A DNA stretch of 64,000 nt, taken from Brachyspira murdochii DSM 12563. GTDB lineage: Bacteria > Spirochaetota > Brachyspiria > Brachyspirales > Brachyspiraceae. The DNA lies in assembly GCF_000092845.1 (NCBI RefSeq), contig NC_014150.1, positions 2,851,510 through 2,915,509 of the forward strand, written 5' to 3'. Position 1 is the first letter of the stretch; each line of letters opens with the position of its first letter. Positions 27,888 through 37,100 of the stretch are shown one piece after another. Under the pieces are notes generated by a model. It was not told where the DNA came from. It made no database searches and worked only from the letters and a program-made list of their open reading frames with translations. The position numbers and the translations under genes were made by a program.

Positions 27888-28994
27888 ATGATAATGAATT
27901 TTTTGTATGTATTTTGGGACTTTCTCCTAATAAGTTCTGAATGGATTGTCATAAGTTTAATATTATCTGGTATAATACATGCTTTTGTACGTCCTCAAGT
28001 ACTGCAAAAATCAATAGGCAATAAAAAAATATCTTCTTTAATAAAGACTACAATATCAGGAGCAATTCTTCCTATATGCAGCTGCGGAGTACTTCCTTTG
28101 GCATTAAGTTTATACAGGACAGGTGCCTATTTAGGACCTACACTTTCATTTTTGGTATCAACCCCAATAATTAACCCAGCTGCAATAATAGTTGCTTTTG
28201 CTATGCTAGGTAAAGAAATTACTATTATATATATATTATGCGGAATATTTCTTCCTTTAATAATAGGAATATTAGGAAACACTTTCGGCGGCAAAGAATT
28301 AATAGCCCCTGAAGTTTTGAAATTGCAAAGTATGAATATTAAAATCCCAGAAACAAATTATGTAGATAAAACGCCTTGGTACAAAAAATTATACAATGGC
28401 ATTTTATGGGGATTTAATAATCTTGGAATAGAAATAAGCAGATTTATTTTAATAGGTACTTTATTTGGGGCATTGTTATTAACTGTAGTTCCTCAGTCAT
28501 TTGTTATGCAGTATTTAAGCAGCCCAAAATTAGTATCAATATTAGGTATAACTTTAGTAGGCTGTATGATGTATGTATGTGCTTTAGGTCATATACCATT
28601 AATAGCCGCTTTAATATCAGCAGGTGCTTCACCCGGTATAGCAATAACATTTTTGATTACAGGGGTAGCAACCAATATTTCCGAATTAATCAGCATATAT
28701 AAGCTCATAGGTAAGAGAACTTTAATCATATATTTAGTTTCTATGCTTTTTTTTGGTATCTTGATAGGTTACATTACAAATATTTTATTAACGGATAATT
28801 TTACGCCCATCTTTGATTTATCAAATTCTACTAAGCAGATAGAAATAGCCAATAATATAAATATCACTTTTCCAGATTGGTTTAAGAATATATGTGCTAT
28901 TGCAGTTTTATTTATGGGCTTATATTCATGGTTTATGATAATAGTAAAGAAAATAAAGCTGATTGTAAGCAGGGAAAAAGAAGTTCAATGCTGA
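27888..28994 (+). CDS. saoE: DUF318/ArsP-like permease SaoE
   Basis: A 368-residue membrane protein of the COG0701 permease family (relatives include ArsP, which exports organoarsenicals). The motif PICSCGVLPLALSLYRTGAY (63-82, with Cys64 and Cys66) and TPIINPAAI are diagnostic, and the second half repeats the pattern (MYVCALGHIPLIAAL). About 8-10 helices are visible. In Sao operons it is taken to be the exporter of a metal or metalloid product. It starts 10 bases after saoT, and its end overlaps saoC by 7 bases. Confidence 0.82.
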   Translation: MIMNFLYVFWDFLLISSEWIVISLILSGIIHAFVRPQVLQKSIGNKKISSLIKTTISGAILPICSCGVLPLALSLYRTGAYLGPTLSFLVSTPIINPAAIIVAFAMLGKEITIIYILCGIFLPLIIGILGNTFGGKELIAPEVLKLQSMNIKIPETNYVDKTPWYKKLYNGILWGFNNLGIEISRFILIGTLFGALLLTVVPQSFVMQYLSSPKLVSILGITLVGCMMYVCALGHIPLIAALISAGASPGIAITFLITGVATNISELISIYKLIGKRTLIIYLVSMLFFGILIGYITNILLTDNFTPIFDLSNSTKQIEIANNINITFPDWFKNICAIAVLFMGLYSWFMIIVKKIKLIVSREKEVQC

Positions 28995-29440
28995 GATTAT
29001 TTTTTGTTTTATGTGTTTTTATATTTGTTTCATGCGGTAATAATACACAGGATATAAAGAGTGCAGAAGGCATAAATAATGATGAGCTTTACAAATCCTA
29101 TATGAAAGAATACTCAGAAAAAGAACTTCTTACATTTTTGGAGGGCGATTTCAGCGGTGATGATAAAGATGATTTAATAATAATTTACAGAGAGTCAAAG
29201 TATTCAAATAAATTGATTGGTATATATAAAGACTATAACAGCGGAAAAATATTAATGACATCTCCTATACCTGCCCCTATAGAGAGTTATACTATGAAGT
29301 TTTATAATATAGACGAAAAAGTGCCAAATGAAATTTTGGTATCTGGTAAAAAGGGAGCACATATAGGTTTTGCTGTTTATAGGCTTGAAAACGGAGAGTT
29401 TATAAGTTTATTTGAAAACGGAATGGAAGATTGCTGTTAA
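28988..29440 (+). CDS. saoC: Cys-Cys-COOH lipoprotein SaoC (Cys form)
   Basis: A 150-residue lipoprotein. The start at 28988 is chosen because it gives a proper signal peptide with lipobox FVSC (Cys16) and a 7-base overlap with saoE; longer readings run back inside saoE. A DFSGDDKDDLIIIYR segment resembles calcium-binding FG-GAP/VCBS-type repeats. The protein ends in two cysteines right before TAA (MEDCC), the feature for which the SaoC family is named; relatives have selenocysteine there. The terminal pair may bind or transfer a metal outside the cell membrane. Confidence 0.78.
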   Translation: MLRLFFVLCVFIFVSCGNNTQDIKSAEGINNDELYKSYMKEYSEKELLTFLEGDFSGDDKDDLIIIYRESKYSNKLIGIYKDYNSGKILMTSPIPAPIESYTMKFYNIDEKVPNEILVSGKKGAHIGFAVYRLENGEFISLFENGMEDCC

Positions 29441-29475
29441 AAAAACATATATATAATTTTTTAAGGAGAACAATA

Positions 29476-30642
29476 ATGAAACAAACTATGATTATTTTGT
29501 CTATGTTTATTATGATGCTTTCATGCGGAAGAGGGAATAATTCTAAAGAAGCAGTTCAAATACCTGCAGATGTGCAGGCTATAATTGATGACTATAATTT
29601 GGAAGAATTAAGCGACGATGATAAAAAATATAAAATTAATTTGGGTTATTATAACTGCGACCATATGACAGCAGCTTGTGTAGGTGAGGATACTGGTATA
29701 TTTAAAGCATTAGGTTTGAATGTTACAGTAACAGGTAATGGTAATGTTCCAGAGGCTATGAGTGCAGGTCAGATGGATATGGCATATGCAGGTTTTACAA
29801 CTACTTTAAATGCTGTAAAAAATAAAGTACCTCTTTTTATAGCGGCAGAAAATCATACAGGCGGAGCTGAATATTTTGTTGTTTCTAAAGATATTAATAA
29901 ACCAGAAGACCTTTTAAATAAAAGAATATCTATGGGAGCAAATGCTGAAACAGTAAATTTAAACTGGGCTGAATGGACAGAACAATTAAATATACCAAGA
30001 GATACAACTTATTATGAAAACTTTTCTATGAGTGATTCTGATGCTTATTTTGCCTTTAAATTAGGTCAATTAGATGGTTACGGAGCATGCGATCCTTGGG
30101 GTTCTATGGCAGAATATGAGAATACTGGTAAAATATTAAAAAGACAAAATACCGATAGAGAAATAGACGGTCATGGAACTTGCTGTAAAGTTTGTATGAA
30201 TTATAACTTTGCTAAAGCTCATCCAAAATTGGCTGAACGTATACTTCTTGCTCATGCTATGTCTATAGAATATATGTATCTACACCCTTATAAAGCAGCT
30301 CAGATATTTGCTGAAAATTATAATGTTCCTTTGGAAGTTGGTCTTATGACTTTATGGAAAAAACTTAATGAGGAAGGAAGAACTATCACTTGGAAATTAA
30401 ATAGAGATTATGTTCATAACCAAATGAAAACCATGAAAAGATTAGGTGTAAGAGATGATATTAACTCCCTTGATATAGATGATTATATAGATTTATCATA
30501 CTTTGATAATTGCGGAGCCAAAGATTTTGATGTATTTCTTAAAGAAGAAGTTGACCCTATATTCCCTCTTGGTATGAGTTATGAAGAATGGAGAGCTAAA
30601 GCCGTAGAAGTAGATAACATCAAAGAAGAACCTGAAGTGTGA
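29476..30642 (+). CDS. NMT1/THI5-like substrate-binding lipoprotein of the Sao transporter
   Basis: A 388-residue lipoprotein. AAGGAG at 29463-29468 fixes the start at 29476; the lipobox is MMLSC (Cys17). The fold is the nitrate/taurine type: YYNCDHMTAACVGEDTGIFK near 57-76, then MDMAYAGFTTTLNAV. It is cysteine-rich in places where simple binding proteins are not (NCDHMTAAC, GACDPWG, HGTCCKVC), which suggests a metal or organometal ligand. It is one of two substrate-binding-like genes here; either could be the SaoB of published families, so no symbol is given. Confidence 0.75.
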   Translation: MKQTMIILSMFIMMLSCGRGNNSKEAVQIPADVQAIIDDYNLEELSDDDKKYKINLGYYNCDHMTAACVGEDTGIFKALGLNVTVTGNGNVPEAMSAGQMDMAYAGFTTTLNAVKNKVPLFIAAENHTGGAEYFVVSKDINKPEDLLNKRISMGANAETVNLNWAEWTEQLNIPRDTTYYENFSMSDSDAYFAFKLGQLDGYGACDPWGSMAEYENTGKILKRQNTDREIDGHGTCCKVCMNYNFAKAHPKLAERILLAHAMSIEYMYLHPYKAAQIFAENYNVPLEVGLMTLWKKLNEEGRTITWKLNRDYVHNQMKTMKRLGVRDDINSLDIDDYIDLSYFDNCGAKDFDVFLKEEVDPIFPLGMSYEEWRAKAVEVDNIKEEPEV

Positions 30643-30683
30643 AAATATAATAATAAATTATATATAGTAAATAAAGGAATGAG

Positions 30684-31511
30684 ATGGGGCATATAATAAA
30701 AAGAAATAAATATATTATTATATTTAGTATTGTTTTTATAATATGTTTCATCTTATTTCAAAACTATAAAATTTTATTAAACGATATAAATAAAGATAAA
30801 ATCACGGTAGCATGCGGTAATGATGCTTCTGGAATGCTCTTTGATTATATAATAAATGATAAAGATTCTAATATAGAGTTTTCAAATATTGATTATGTTC
30901 AGTTTTTGGATTGCTGCGGTTCTCAGGCCGAATTTGCTTTTATATCTGGAAGGATAGACATGGCTGTTTTATGTCCGGATGCGGCATTTCAATTAATTTA
31001 TACTGATACAAATTATTATATAGTAGGCTCTATAGTTAAAGGCTCTAATATATTGGTTTATTATAATGAAGATTATGATAATAATGTTGAACCTAAGAAT
31101 ATAGGATATATGAATAAAAGGCTTCTTCAGGAGGCTTTACTTAAATGTAGGTATTCTAATTCTAATTATTATCCTATGCTTTCAACAGCATTGCCTTATG
31201 CTTTAGAGAAAAAAACTGTTGATGCTATTTTTATTGATATTATATTGGCTTTAAAAATCAAGAATGCCAGATTTAAAAAAATTGATACTGAAGAATCCGA
31301 TTATTATTTGGTTGCTTCAAAAAAACTAAAAGACACTGTTATTCTTAATGATTTTATTAAAGTTTACAATGAAGCAGTTGATGATATAGAAAATGATACA
31401 ATATTATCTAATATACTCGTTAGTTATTTAGATATTTCAAACTCAGAAGGAGAAATGAATATATGGAAAACAATGGGCGTCAAGTTCAGCAAAATAAAAG
31501 CAGAGTTATAA
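30684..31511 (+). CDS. Second, membrane-anchored substrate-binding-like protein of the Sao operon
   Basis: A 275-residue protein with an N-terminal helix (about 10-27) that lacks a lipobox, so probably an anchored periplasmic protein. The body looks like one NMT1-type domain: KITVACGNDASGM, then VQFLDCCGSQAEFAFISGRI, a line where relatives carry redox cysteines, and DMAVLCPDAA. The Cys-Cys-Gly stretch near 78-80 recalls Sec/Cys sites of Sao binding proteins, making it a good SaoB candidate. The permease start lies 49 bases inside its end, in another frame. Confidence 0.65.
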   Translation: MGHIIKRNKYIIIFSIVFIICFILFQNYKILLNDINKDKITVACGNDASGMLFDYIINDKDSNIEFSNIDYVQFLDCCGSQAEFAFISGRIDMAVLCPDAAFQLIYTDTNYYIVGSIVKGSNILVYYNEDYDNNVEPKNIGYMNKRLLQEALLKCRYSNSNYYPMLSTALPYALEKKTVDAIFIDIILALKIKNARFKKIDTEESDYYLVASKKLKDTVILNDFIKVYNEAVDDIENDTILSNILVSYLDISNSEGEMNIWKTMGVKFSKIKAEL

Positions 31512-32290
31512 ATTTGGGAAATGCTGGAAATAGTATTTTTATGAAATTTTACAGTGTTTCTGTGCTTATAGTTATAATGGTAGTTTGGTATTTCCTTGCA
31601 AAAAAGATAGACAATAATTTACTTCTTCCAGATTTTTTATTAACCTGCAAAGAATTTTTTCTTTCTTGGGTAGACCCTTATACTGTTCAAAATTTGCTTA
31701 TAACATTAGAGCGTGTATTTAGAGGATTTATTATAGCTTGTATAATAGGATTGCCTTTAGGACTTATTATGGGATATTCAAAACCTATACTTTTGGCTGT
31801 TTCTCCGATTATAAACTCTATAAGACAAGTTCCTATAATGGCTTGGATACCATTAGCAATAGTATGGTTTGGTCTTGGCGACGGACCTACTATATTTTTA
31901 ATAACTATGAGTGCTATATTTCCTCTTATAATAAATACTATAGACGGAGTTAGAGGAATTGACCCAAATTATATTAATGCGGCTAGAAGTATGGGGGCTA
32001 GAAATATAGATATTATGTTTGATATAATTTTACCCGGTGCTTTGCCTTCATTTTTAACGGGATGCCGACTTGCTTTAGGTTTAGGCTGGATGAGTGTTAT
32101 TTGTGCAGAGTTTATTGCTACAAGTAAAGGTTTCGGCTTTATATTGGTTGAAGCTCAGCAGAGACTTGAAACACCTAAACTTTATGCTCTTATGATAGTA
32201 TCTGCTATTATAGGATTTAGTATGGATAGGGTGCTTGTTGTATTAGAAAAAATATTAACTTCTTGGAGATTTAAAAATGGCAATTCTTGA
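31463..32290 (+). CDS. saoP: ABC transporter permease SaoP
   Basis: A 275-residue permease of the SsuC/TauC type with about six helices. The EAA-type loop INAARSMGARNIDIMFDIIL then PGALPSFLTG couples to the ATPase. It forms the membrane channel for the two binding proteins encoded before it. The first ATG overlaps the upstream gene by 49 bases; an ATG at 31541 is a possible but shorter start. The ATPase gene begins 14 bases before its stop. Confidence 0.85.
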   Translation: MENNGRQVQQNKSRVINLGNAGNSIFMKFYSVSVLIVIMVVWYFLAKKIDNNLLLPDFLLTCKEFFLSWVDPYTVQNLLITLERVFRGFIIACIIGLPLGLIMGYSKPILLAVSPIINSIRQVPIMAWIPLAIVWFGLGDGPTIFLITMSAIFPLIINTIDGVRGIDPNYINAARSMGARNIDIMFDIILPGALPSFLTGCRLALGLGWMSVICAEFIATSKGFGFILVEAQQRLETPKLYALMIVSAIIGFSMDRVLVVLEKILTSWRFKNGNS

Positions 32291-33056
32291 AGTAAATAAC
32301 GTATGCAAATCTTTTAAAACTTCAAAAAAATCTCCTGAAGTTGAGGTATTAAAAGACATTAGTTTTACAGCGGAAAAGGGGGAGTTTGTAACTTTGCTTG
32401 GACCTTCAGGCTGCGGTAAAACTACACTTTTAACTATAATAGGAGGTTTTCAGAGTGCAACATCTGGAGAGGTACTGCTTGAAGGAGAGAGAATAGAAAA
32501 ACCTTCTTCAGACAGAGGGTATGTTTTTCAGAATTATGCATTATTTCCTTGGATGAATGTTGAAAAAAATATACTTTATTCTCTTAAATTTTCAAAGATG
32601 AGTAAAGAAGAAAAGAAAAAACGTTTGGAAGAGCTTCTTGAAATGTCGCATCTTAAAGGGCATGAAAAGAAGTATCCTATTTCTTTATCGGGTGGGATGC
32701 AGCAGAGGGTAGCTGTTGTAAGGGCATTAGCACCTTATCCTAAAATACTGCTTTTAGATGAACCGCTTGGAGCTATAGATTTGCAGATGAGAGAGCATAT
32801 GCAAAATGAGCTTTTACAGTTAGTTAAAGAGAGTAATAGCACTATACTTATGGTTACGCATGATGTTTCTGAGGCTGTTTATATGAGTGATAGGGTTATT
32901 GTTATGAGCTTAAATAAGGGTGAGATAGTGGCTGACATGAGAATAGATATTAAGCACCCTAGAGAAAGAGACAGTGAGGAGTATATAGAATGTGTTAGAG
33001 AACTTACTAATAATGTTAAAAAGGCTTTTATCAATAAAGTGCCTGTTTCGGTATAA
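32277..33056 (+). CDS. saoA: ABC transporter ATP-binding protein SaoA
   Basis: A 259-residue nitrate/sulfonate-type ATPase. The Walker A is LGPSGCGKTTLLT (about 41-53), the signature LSGGMQQRVAVVRAL, the Walker B ILLLDEPLGAID and the switch MVTHDVSEAVYMS. The Q-loop is FQNYALFPWMNV. It powers uptake through the permease whose gene overlaps it by 14 bases. Confidence 0.92.
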   Translation: MAILEVNNVCKSFKTSKKSPEVEVLKDISFTAEKGEFVTLLGPSGCGKTTLLTIIGGFQSATSGEVLLEGERIEKPSSDRGYVFQNYALFPWMNVEKNILYSLKFSKMSKEEKKKRLEELLEMSHLKGHEKKYPISLSGGMQQRVAVVRALAPYPKILLLDEPLGAIDLQMREHMQNELLQLVKESNSTILMVTHDVSEAVYMSDRVIVMSLNKGEIVADMRIDIKHPRERDSEEYIECVRELTNNVKKAFINKVPVSV

Positions 33057-33119
33057 GTAATTTCTTCTAAATACATAAATACATAAAAATAATATAAATA
33101 TTTTTGGAGGGGTAAATAA

Positions 33120-33452
33120 ATGAAAGTAGCTTATATTTTCAGTAGCCAAAATTCGCATATGATTTTGGACAAAATGATAATTCCGCAATTATTAAATGAT
33201 AAACATGGTGCGGAAGTTGTTGGTATGATGTTTTTTGCAGACAATACTTTTCTTCTTACAAAAGGAAGCAGTGTTGGAGATAGACTTGCAAAAGTATTAG
33301 AAAGCAAAAAAATTCTTCTTATGGCATGCAATATATGTGCTATAGAGAGAGGCATTGATGACAAACTTATAGATGGTGCTTGTATAGGTTGTTTCCCAGA
33401 CTTATATAAAGCTTTGGAAGGAAGCGGGGTTGAACAGGTTATAACTTTATAA
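33120..33452 (+). CDS. saoD: DsrE-like protein SaoD
   Basis: A 110-residue DsrE/F-fold protein (KVAYIFSSQNSHMILDKMII at the start). Four cysteines occur in its second half: MACNICAIERG (the position of the sulfur-relay Cys of DsrE relatives) and GACIGCFPDL. In Sao operons a DsrE-related protein accompanies the lyase, suggesting thiol-based carriage of the metal ion or alkyl donor. GGAGG at 33108-33112 is its ribosome site, and the lyase gene starts 9 bases after it. Confidence 0.78.
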   Translation: MKVAYIFSSQNSHMILDKMIIPQLLNDKHGAEVVGMMFFADNTFLLTKGSSVGDRLAKVLESKKILLMACNICAIERGIDDKLIDGACIGCFPDLYKALEGSGVEQVITL

Positions 33453-33461
33453 GGATTGTTT

Positions 33462-34082
33462 ATGTTTGATACTGATTTTATGGAGAGATATGGTATATCT
33501 GATAAATATCATAATTTACCTTCGGATATACAGAATGCTAGATTAAGATTGATGAATAGAGTTATAGATACAGGCTGCACTATTAACAAAGCTGAAGCTA
33601 TAGAAATATGTGGAGATGAAAGTTTGTATAAAACTCTGCTTGAAAAAGAAATTATCACTTTAAGCGGAGATGATGTTGCTTTTCTTTATCCTGTATCTGC
33701 TATGGAAACTAATCATAGGGTAAAACTTGCTGACGGAAGAGAATTCTGTTCAATGTGTGCTATAGATGCACTTGGCTCTTACAGTTTATTTCATCAGGAT
33801 ACTGAAATTAATTCTATATGCAGTCAGACTGGCGAAAAAATATATGTAAGAATTAAAGACAGATGTATTGTTGAACATTCGCCTGATGATATACATGTAA
33901 TACATGTTGATTTAAATAAAAATAAGAATTGGGCTAGCACCTGCTGAAATATCATGAATTTCTTTGGGTCAAAGAATGATATGAATGAATGGCTTAAAAA
34001 TCAAGATATAGATAATAATACTATATATCTTTTAGATTTAGAAACTGCTTTTAAAGTGGCAACTGCAATATTCAGACTATAA
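33462..34082 (+). CDS. saoL: MerB-like organometal lyase SaoL, predicted selenoprotein (TGA at 33945 read as Sec)
   Basis: A 206-residue protein when the in-frame TGA at 33945-33947 is read as selenocysteine, residue 162; a plain reading stops after 161 residues. AAGGA at 33451-33455 supports the ATG at 33462 over the TTG at 33456. Residues 96-105 (FCSMCAIDAL) hold Cys99 and Asp102, equal to MerB Cys96 and Asp99. The Sec is 60 residues after the Asp, exactly the Asp99-Cys159 spacing of MerB. After the TGA the frame reads NIMNFFGSKNDMNEWL, the MerB-type C-terminus, to TAA at 34080. MerB enzymes cleave carbon-mercury bonds; the SaoL substrate is unknown. It is the last gene of the operon. Confidence 0.88.
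33945..33982 (+). promoter_or_regulatory. Bacterial SECIS hairpin with its UGA codon
   Basis: Starting one base after the TGA, ATATCA (33949-33954) pairs with TGATAT (33977-33982), a five-base bulge follows, then TTCTTTG (33960-33966) pairs with CAAAGAA (33970-33976) around a GGT loop (33967-33969). A short apical loop with G, about 20 bases after the UGA, is the layout that SelB recognises in bacterial SECIS elements. The hairpin lies within the coding sequence, as bacterial SECIS elements must. Confidence 0.82.
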
Positions 34083-34111
34083 GCTGTTTCCTTAAAATTA
34101 ATTATATATTA

Positions 34112-34150
34112 TAGGTGATAGATATATTTTTTATATCTATCACCTTTTTA
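34112..34150 (+). terminator. Rho-independent terminator of the Sao operon
   Basis: AGGTGATAGATATA and TATATCTATCACCT form a 14-base stem followed by a T run, 30 bases after the TAA of the extended saoL. Its position beyond the read-through stop fits the selenoprotein reading. Confidence 0.85.
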
Positions 34151-34153
34151 TTT

Positions 34154-37100
34154 TTAATTGCTATATTTACTAAACTCTTCTTTTACTATCAAATAGGAAT
34201 CTTCGTATATGCTTTGAAGATTGTTTGAAGAATAATTGAATTTCTCATTTACCTCATCAGAAGATATAATATTCTGAAGTATTCCTACAGAACATCCGCT
34301 TTTTGATTTTAATGCTTTTTCTATTTCTTTTATAGTTTTATCAGACAAATATTTATTTTCTGTAATACTTATTAATTTTTTTACATAATCTCTCTCTTCA
34401 TCATTGTCAAGATATTGATAAAAATTATTAAGTGCACTGTGGCTGCTTGTAGACTTTTTAATATTTTTTCTTCTTTTTAATTCATCTTCAAAGTTTTTTA
34501 TATTTTCGCTTGGAGGAATATATTTTTCATTTTTATCAGCTTTTAGAGTTTTAAATATATTTTCTATATTAAAATCTATTTTTGAGTTTTTTAATAGAGA
34601 ACCGAATACTCCGTTTTTTGATTGTATTATCTCTAATAAACCGCTGAAATTTGACTCTCTTCTTATTACTATATTATTTTCTATTGATTTTATTCTTTCA
34701 AGAAGTTTATCATCATTTTTTATTTTATTATAAATATCTCTATATTCATTATCCCAGCTTACATCATCATCAGTTAGAATTTCATTTTCTCTTTTTAATG
34801 AGAATAGCGAATTAATTTCATCATCTTTTTTTAATATTTTTGTATCATTTCCGAATATAGCATTTATCAAGTTTAATTTAAAATTGGATATCTGCCAATT
34901 CTTTATATCTTTCTGAGCTTCAAGCCTAGGTATAAAGTTATGTATATATATTTTATCAAATAGTTTTTTGCCTATTCTGTTTATACGTCCCACTCTCTGT
35001 ATTACTCTTGTAGGATTGTAAGGAATATCATAATTTATTATTATACCAGCCCTATGAAGATTGATACCTTCTGACAGTGTATCAGTAGCTATTAGTAAAA
35101 AATAATCATCTTCTTGTTTATCAGTATTCAAAGAAGCATCAAAATTGGCTGCTATTATATCTCTGTTTTTTGACTGTGATGTTGATTTTATAGGTTTAAA
35201 TAGTTCTCTTAATTCATCATCTTTATACACAGATTCATATAAATAATCTGCTGTATCTTTAAACTCTGTAAATATTATAATTTTTCTTTTATCATTTTCT
35301 TTTTTGAATTTTTTTAATTCTTCTATTAGTTTAATAAATTTTTTGTCTTTATCTGATGATATATTATCCCAATCTTTTTTTATCTGTTTTAATATTTTCA
35401 AATCATTTTCAAAATCTTCAAAAAATTTATCTTCCAAAACTTCTTTAACATTTTCTATTATTTTTACATCTTTAATTTTTTTATTTGTCTTATTAAAATC
35501 TAATACTTCATCATATTCAATATCATTCTCATCATCTGCATTTTCATTATTATAAGAAAAGAAATCTTCTATATATAGAGTATCACCTTTTTTATAAATA
35601 GGGTATAAATCTTTATTAATCCAAGTTTTTATATTTTCGTATTTATCTATCATATTATCTATACTTTTTTTAAAAGCATAAAGAGAACTTTCAAATCTTC
35701 TTACAAGCAAATGTTTCATAAATTTAGTAAGGTTTCTTGAGGAAGTGGAGGCAAAATCTGCATTAATATTTTCTCCGTATACGTATTCTATTATTTTATC
35801 AGCATTTTTCTTTTCTTCTATCGTAGTATATTTAAGATAAGTTAAAGGCTCATAACGTACAGCTTTGAACTTATTATTATTTATTTCTGTACTATTGTTA
35901 TTATCATCAAATAGAGTTTTATCATTTCCTTTATTATTATATTCATCGTCATTTGGAGTAATTTTTTCAAATGTATCAGAGTATAATTTTGATATATCGC
36001 CTAAATTATAATCATGAAGTTTTGGGTCTTCTACATTATTAAACTCTGTTTTTTGCTCTTCTAAATCTTTTCTGTATTCCAAATCCTCTTTTAAATCTTT
36101 TCTTGTTCTTCTTATTATTATAGGATTAATCAAACCTAAAATTTGTTTTGATATATCTTTTATTTTTTCTTTAGTTTCTTTTTCATTATCATCTTTTTTG
36201 TATTTGCTTTTTATAATTCGCTCTTCTTTTAGAATAGATGATTTGATTTCTGCTATACTTTTATCTGTAGTGAGCATTCTGTCAAATATATCTATTAAAG
36301 AAAATATATCAGAAGTTGTATTATGCATAGGAGTTGCGGTAAGAAGCATAACTTTATTTGCTGAGCATATATTTTTTATAATATTGTAAGATTCTGTTTT
36401 GCTATTTACAAATCTATGAGCTTCATCTATTATAATAAGTCTTGTTTTTTTATGATTCTTCACATATTCGTATAATTCATCTAATTTACCAACACTTTTT
36501 ATTACAGCATTTAATTTGAACTCAGTATTATAATTTTCCCAAGAATATATTATTTTTGGAGGAGATACTATTATAATTTCTTCAGCAGCTTTCATTTCAA
36601 TCAAATTTTTAGCTATTGCCGAAGCTATTATACTTTTTCCAAGCCCTACAACATCAGATATTAAAACCCCGCCATATGTCATAATGCTTTTTATTCCGCT
36701 TTTTATAGCGTCTATCTGATATTTATAATTTGAATAATTAAAATCTTTAGGCGTGAATAATAATTTTTCATTGGTAAAAAAATTAAAATATTCGTATATA
36801 ACTTTTAAATATATTTCGTAAGGAGTAGCGTGTTTAGTAGTTTCTTCAGCTTCATTATTATTTTGTTTTATTTCTTCTTTATCTTTTATTCCCACTCTAT
36901 CAAAGAATTCTTTTTCATTTTCTTTGTCTAATATACTTGATGTGTTTTTCCATTCATCTTGAAAAAAGTTATAAAAATCTTCAAATCCGTCTTCTGTGTA
37001 TGCATTAATTTCTTTTCTTTGATGAAGACCTTCTCTTGAAAAATTGCTTGAACCTATTATTGCACAGCCGTGCATTTTCTTTATTGTACTTTTATCGTTA

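Noticed and set aside
28892-28987. Upstream extension of saoC inside saoE
   Set aside because: It would bury the signal peptide and lipobox and overlap saoE by 103 bases; ATG 28988 is far better.
33456-33947. Plain reading of saoL as a 163-residue protein ending at TGA 33945
   Set aside because: It drops the third catalytic residue and a clear MerB-type C-terminus, and ignores the SECIS-like hairpin; the TTG start also has poorer spacing to AAGGA than ATG 33462.
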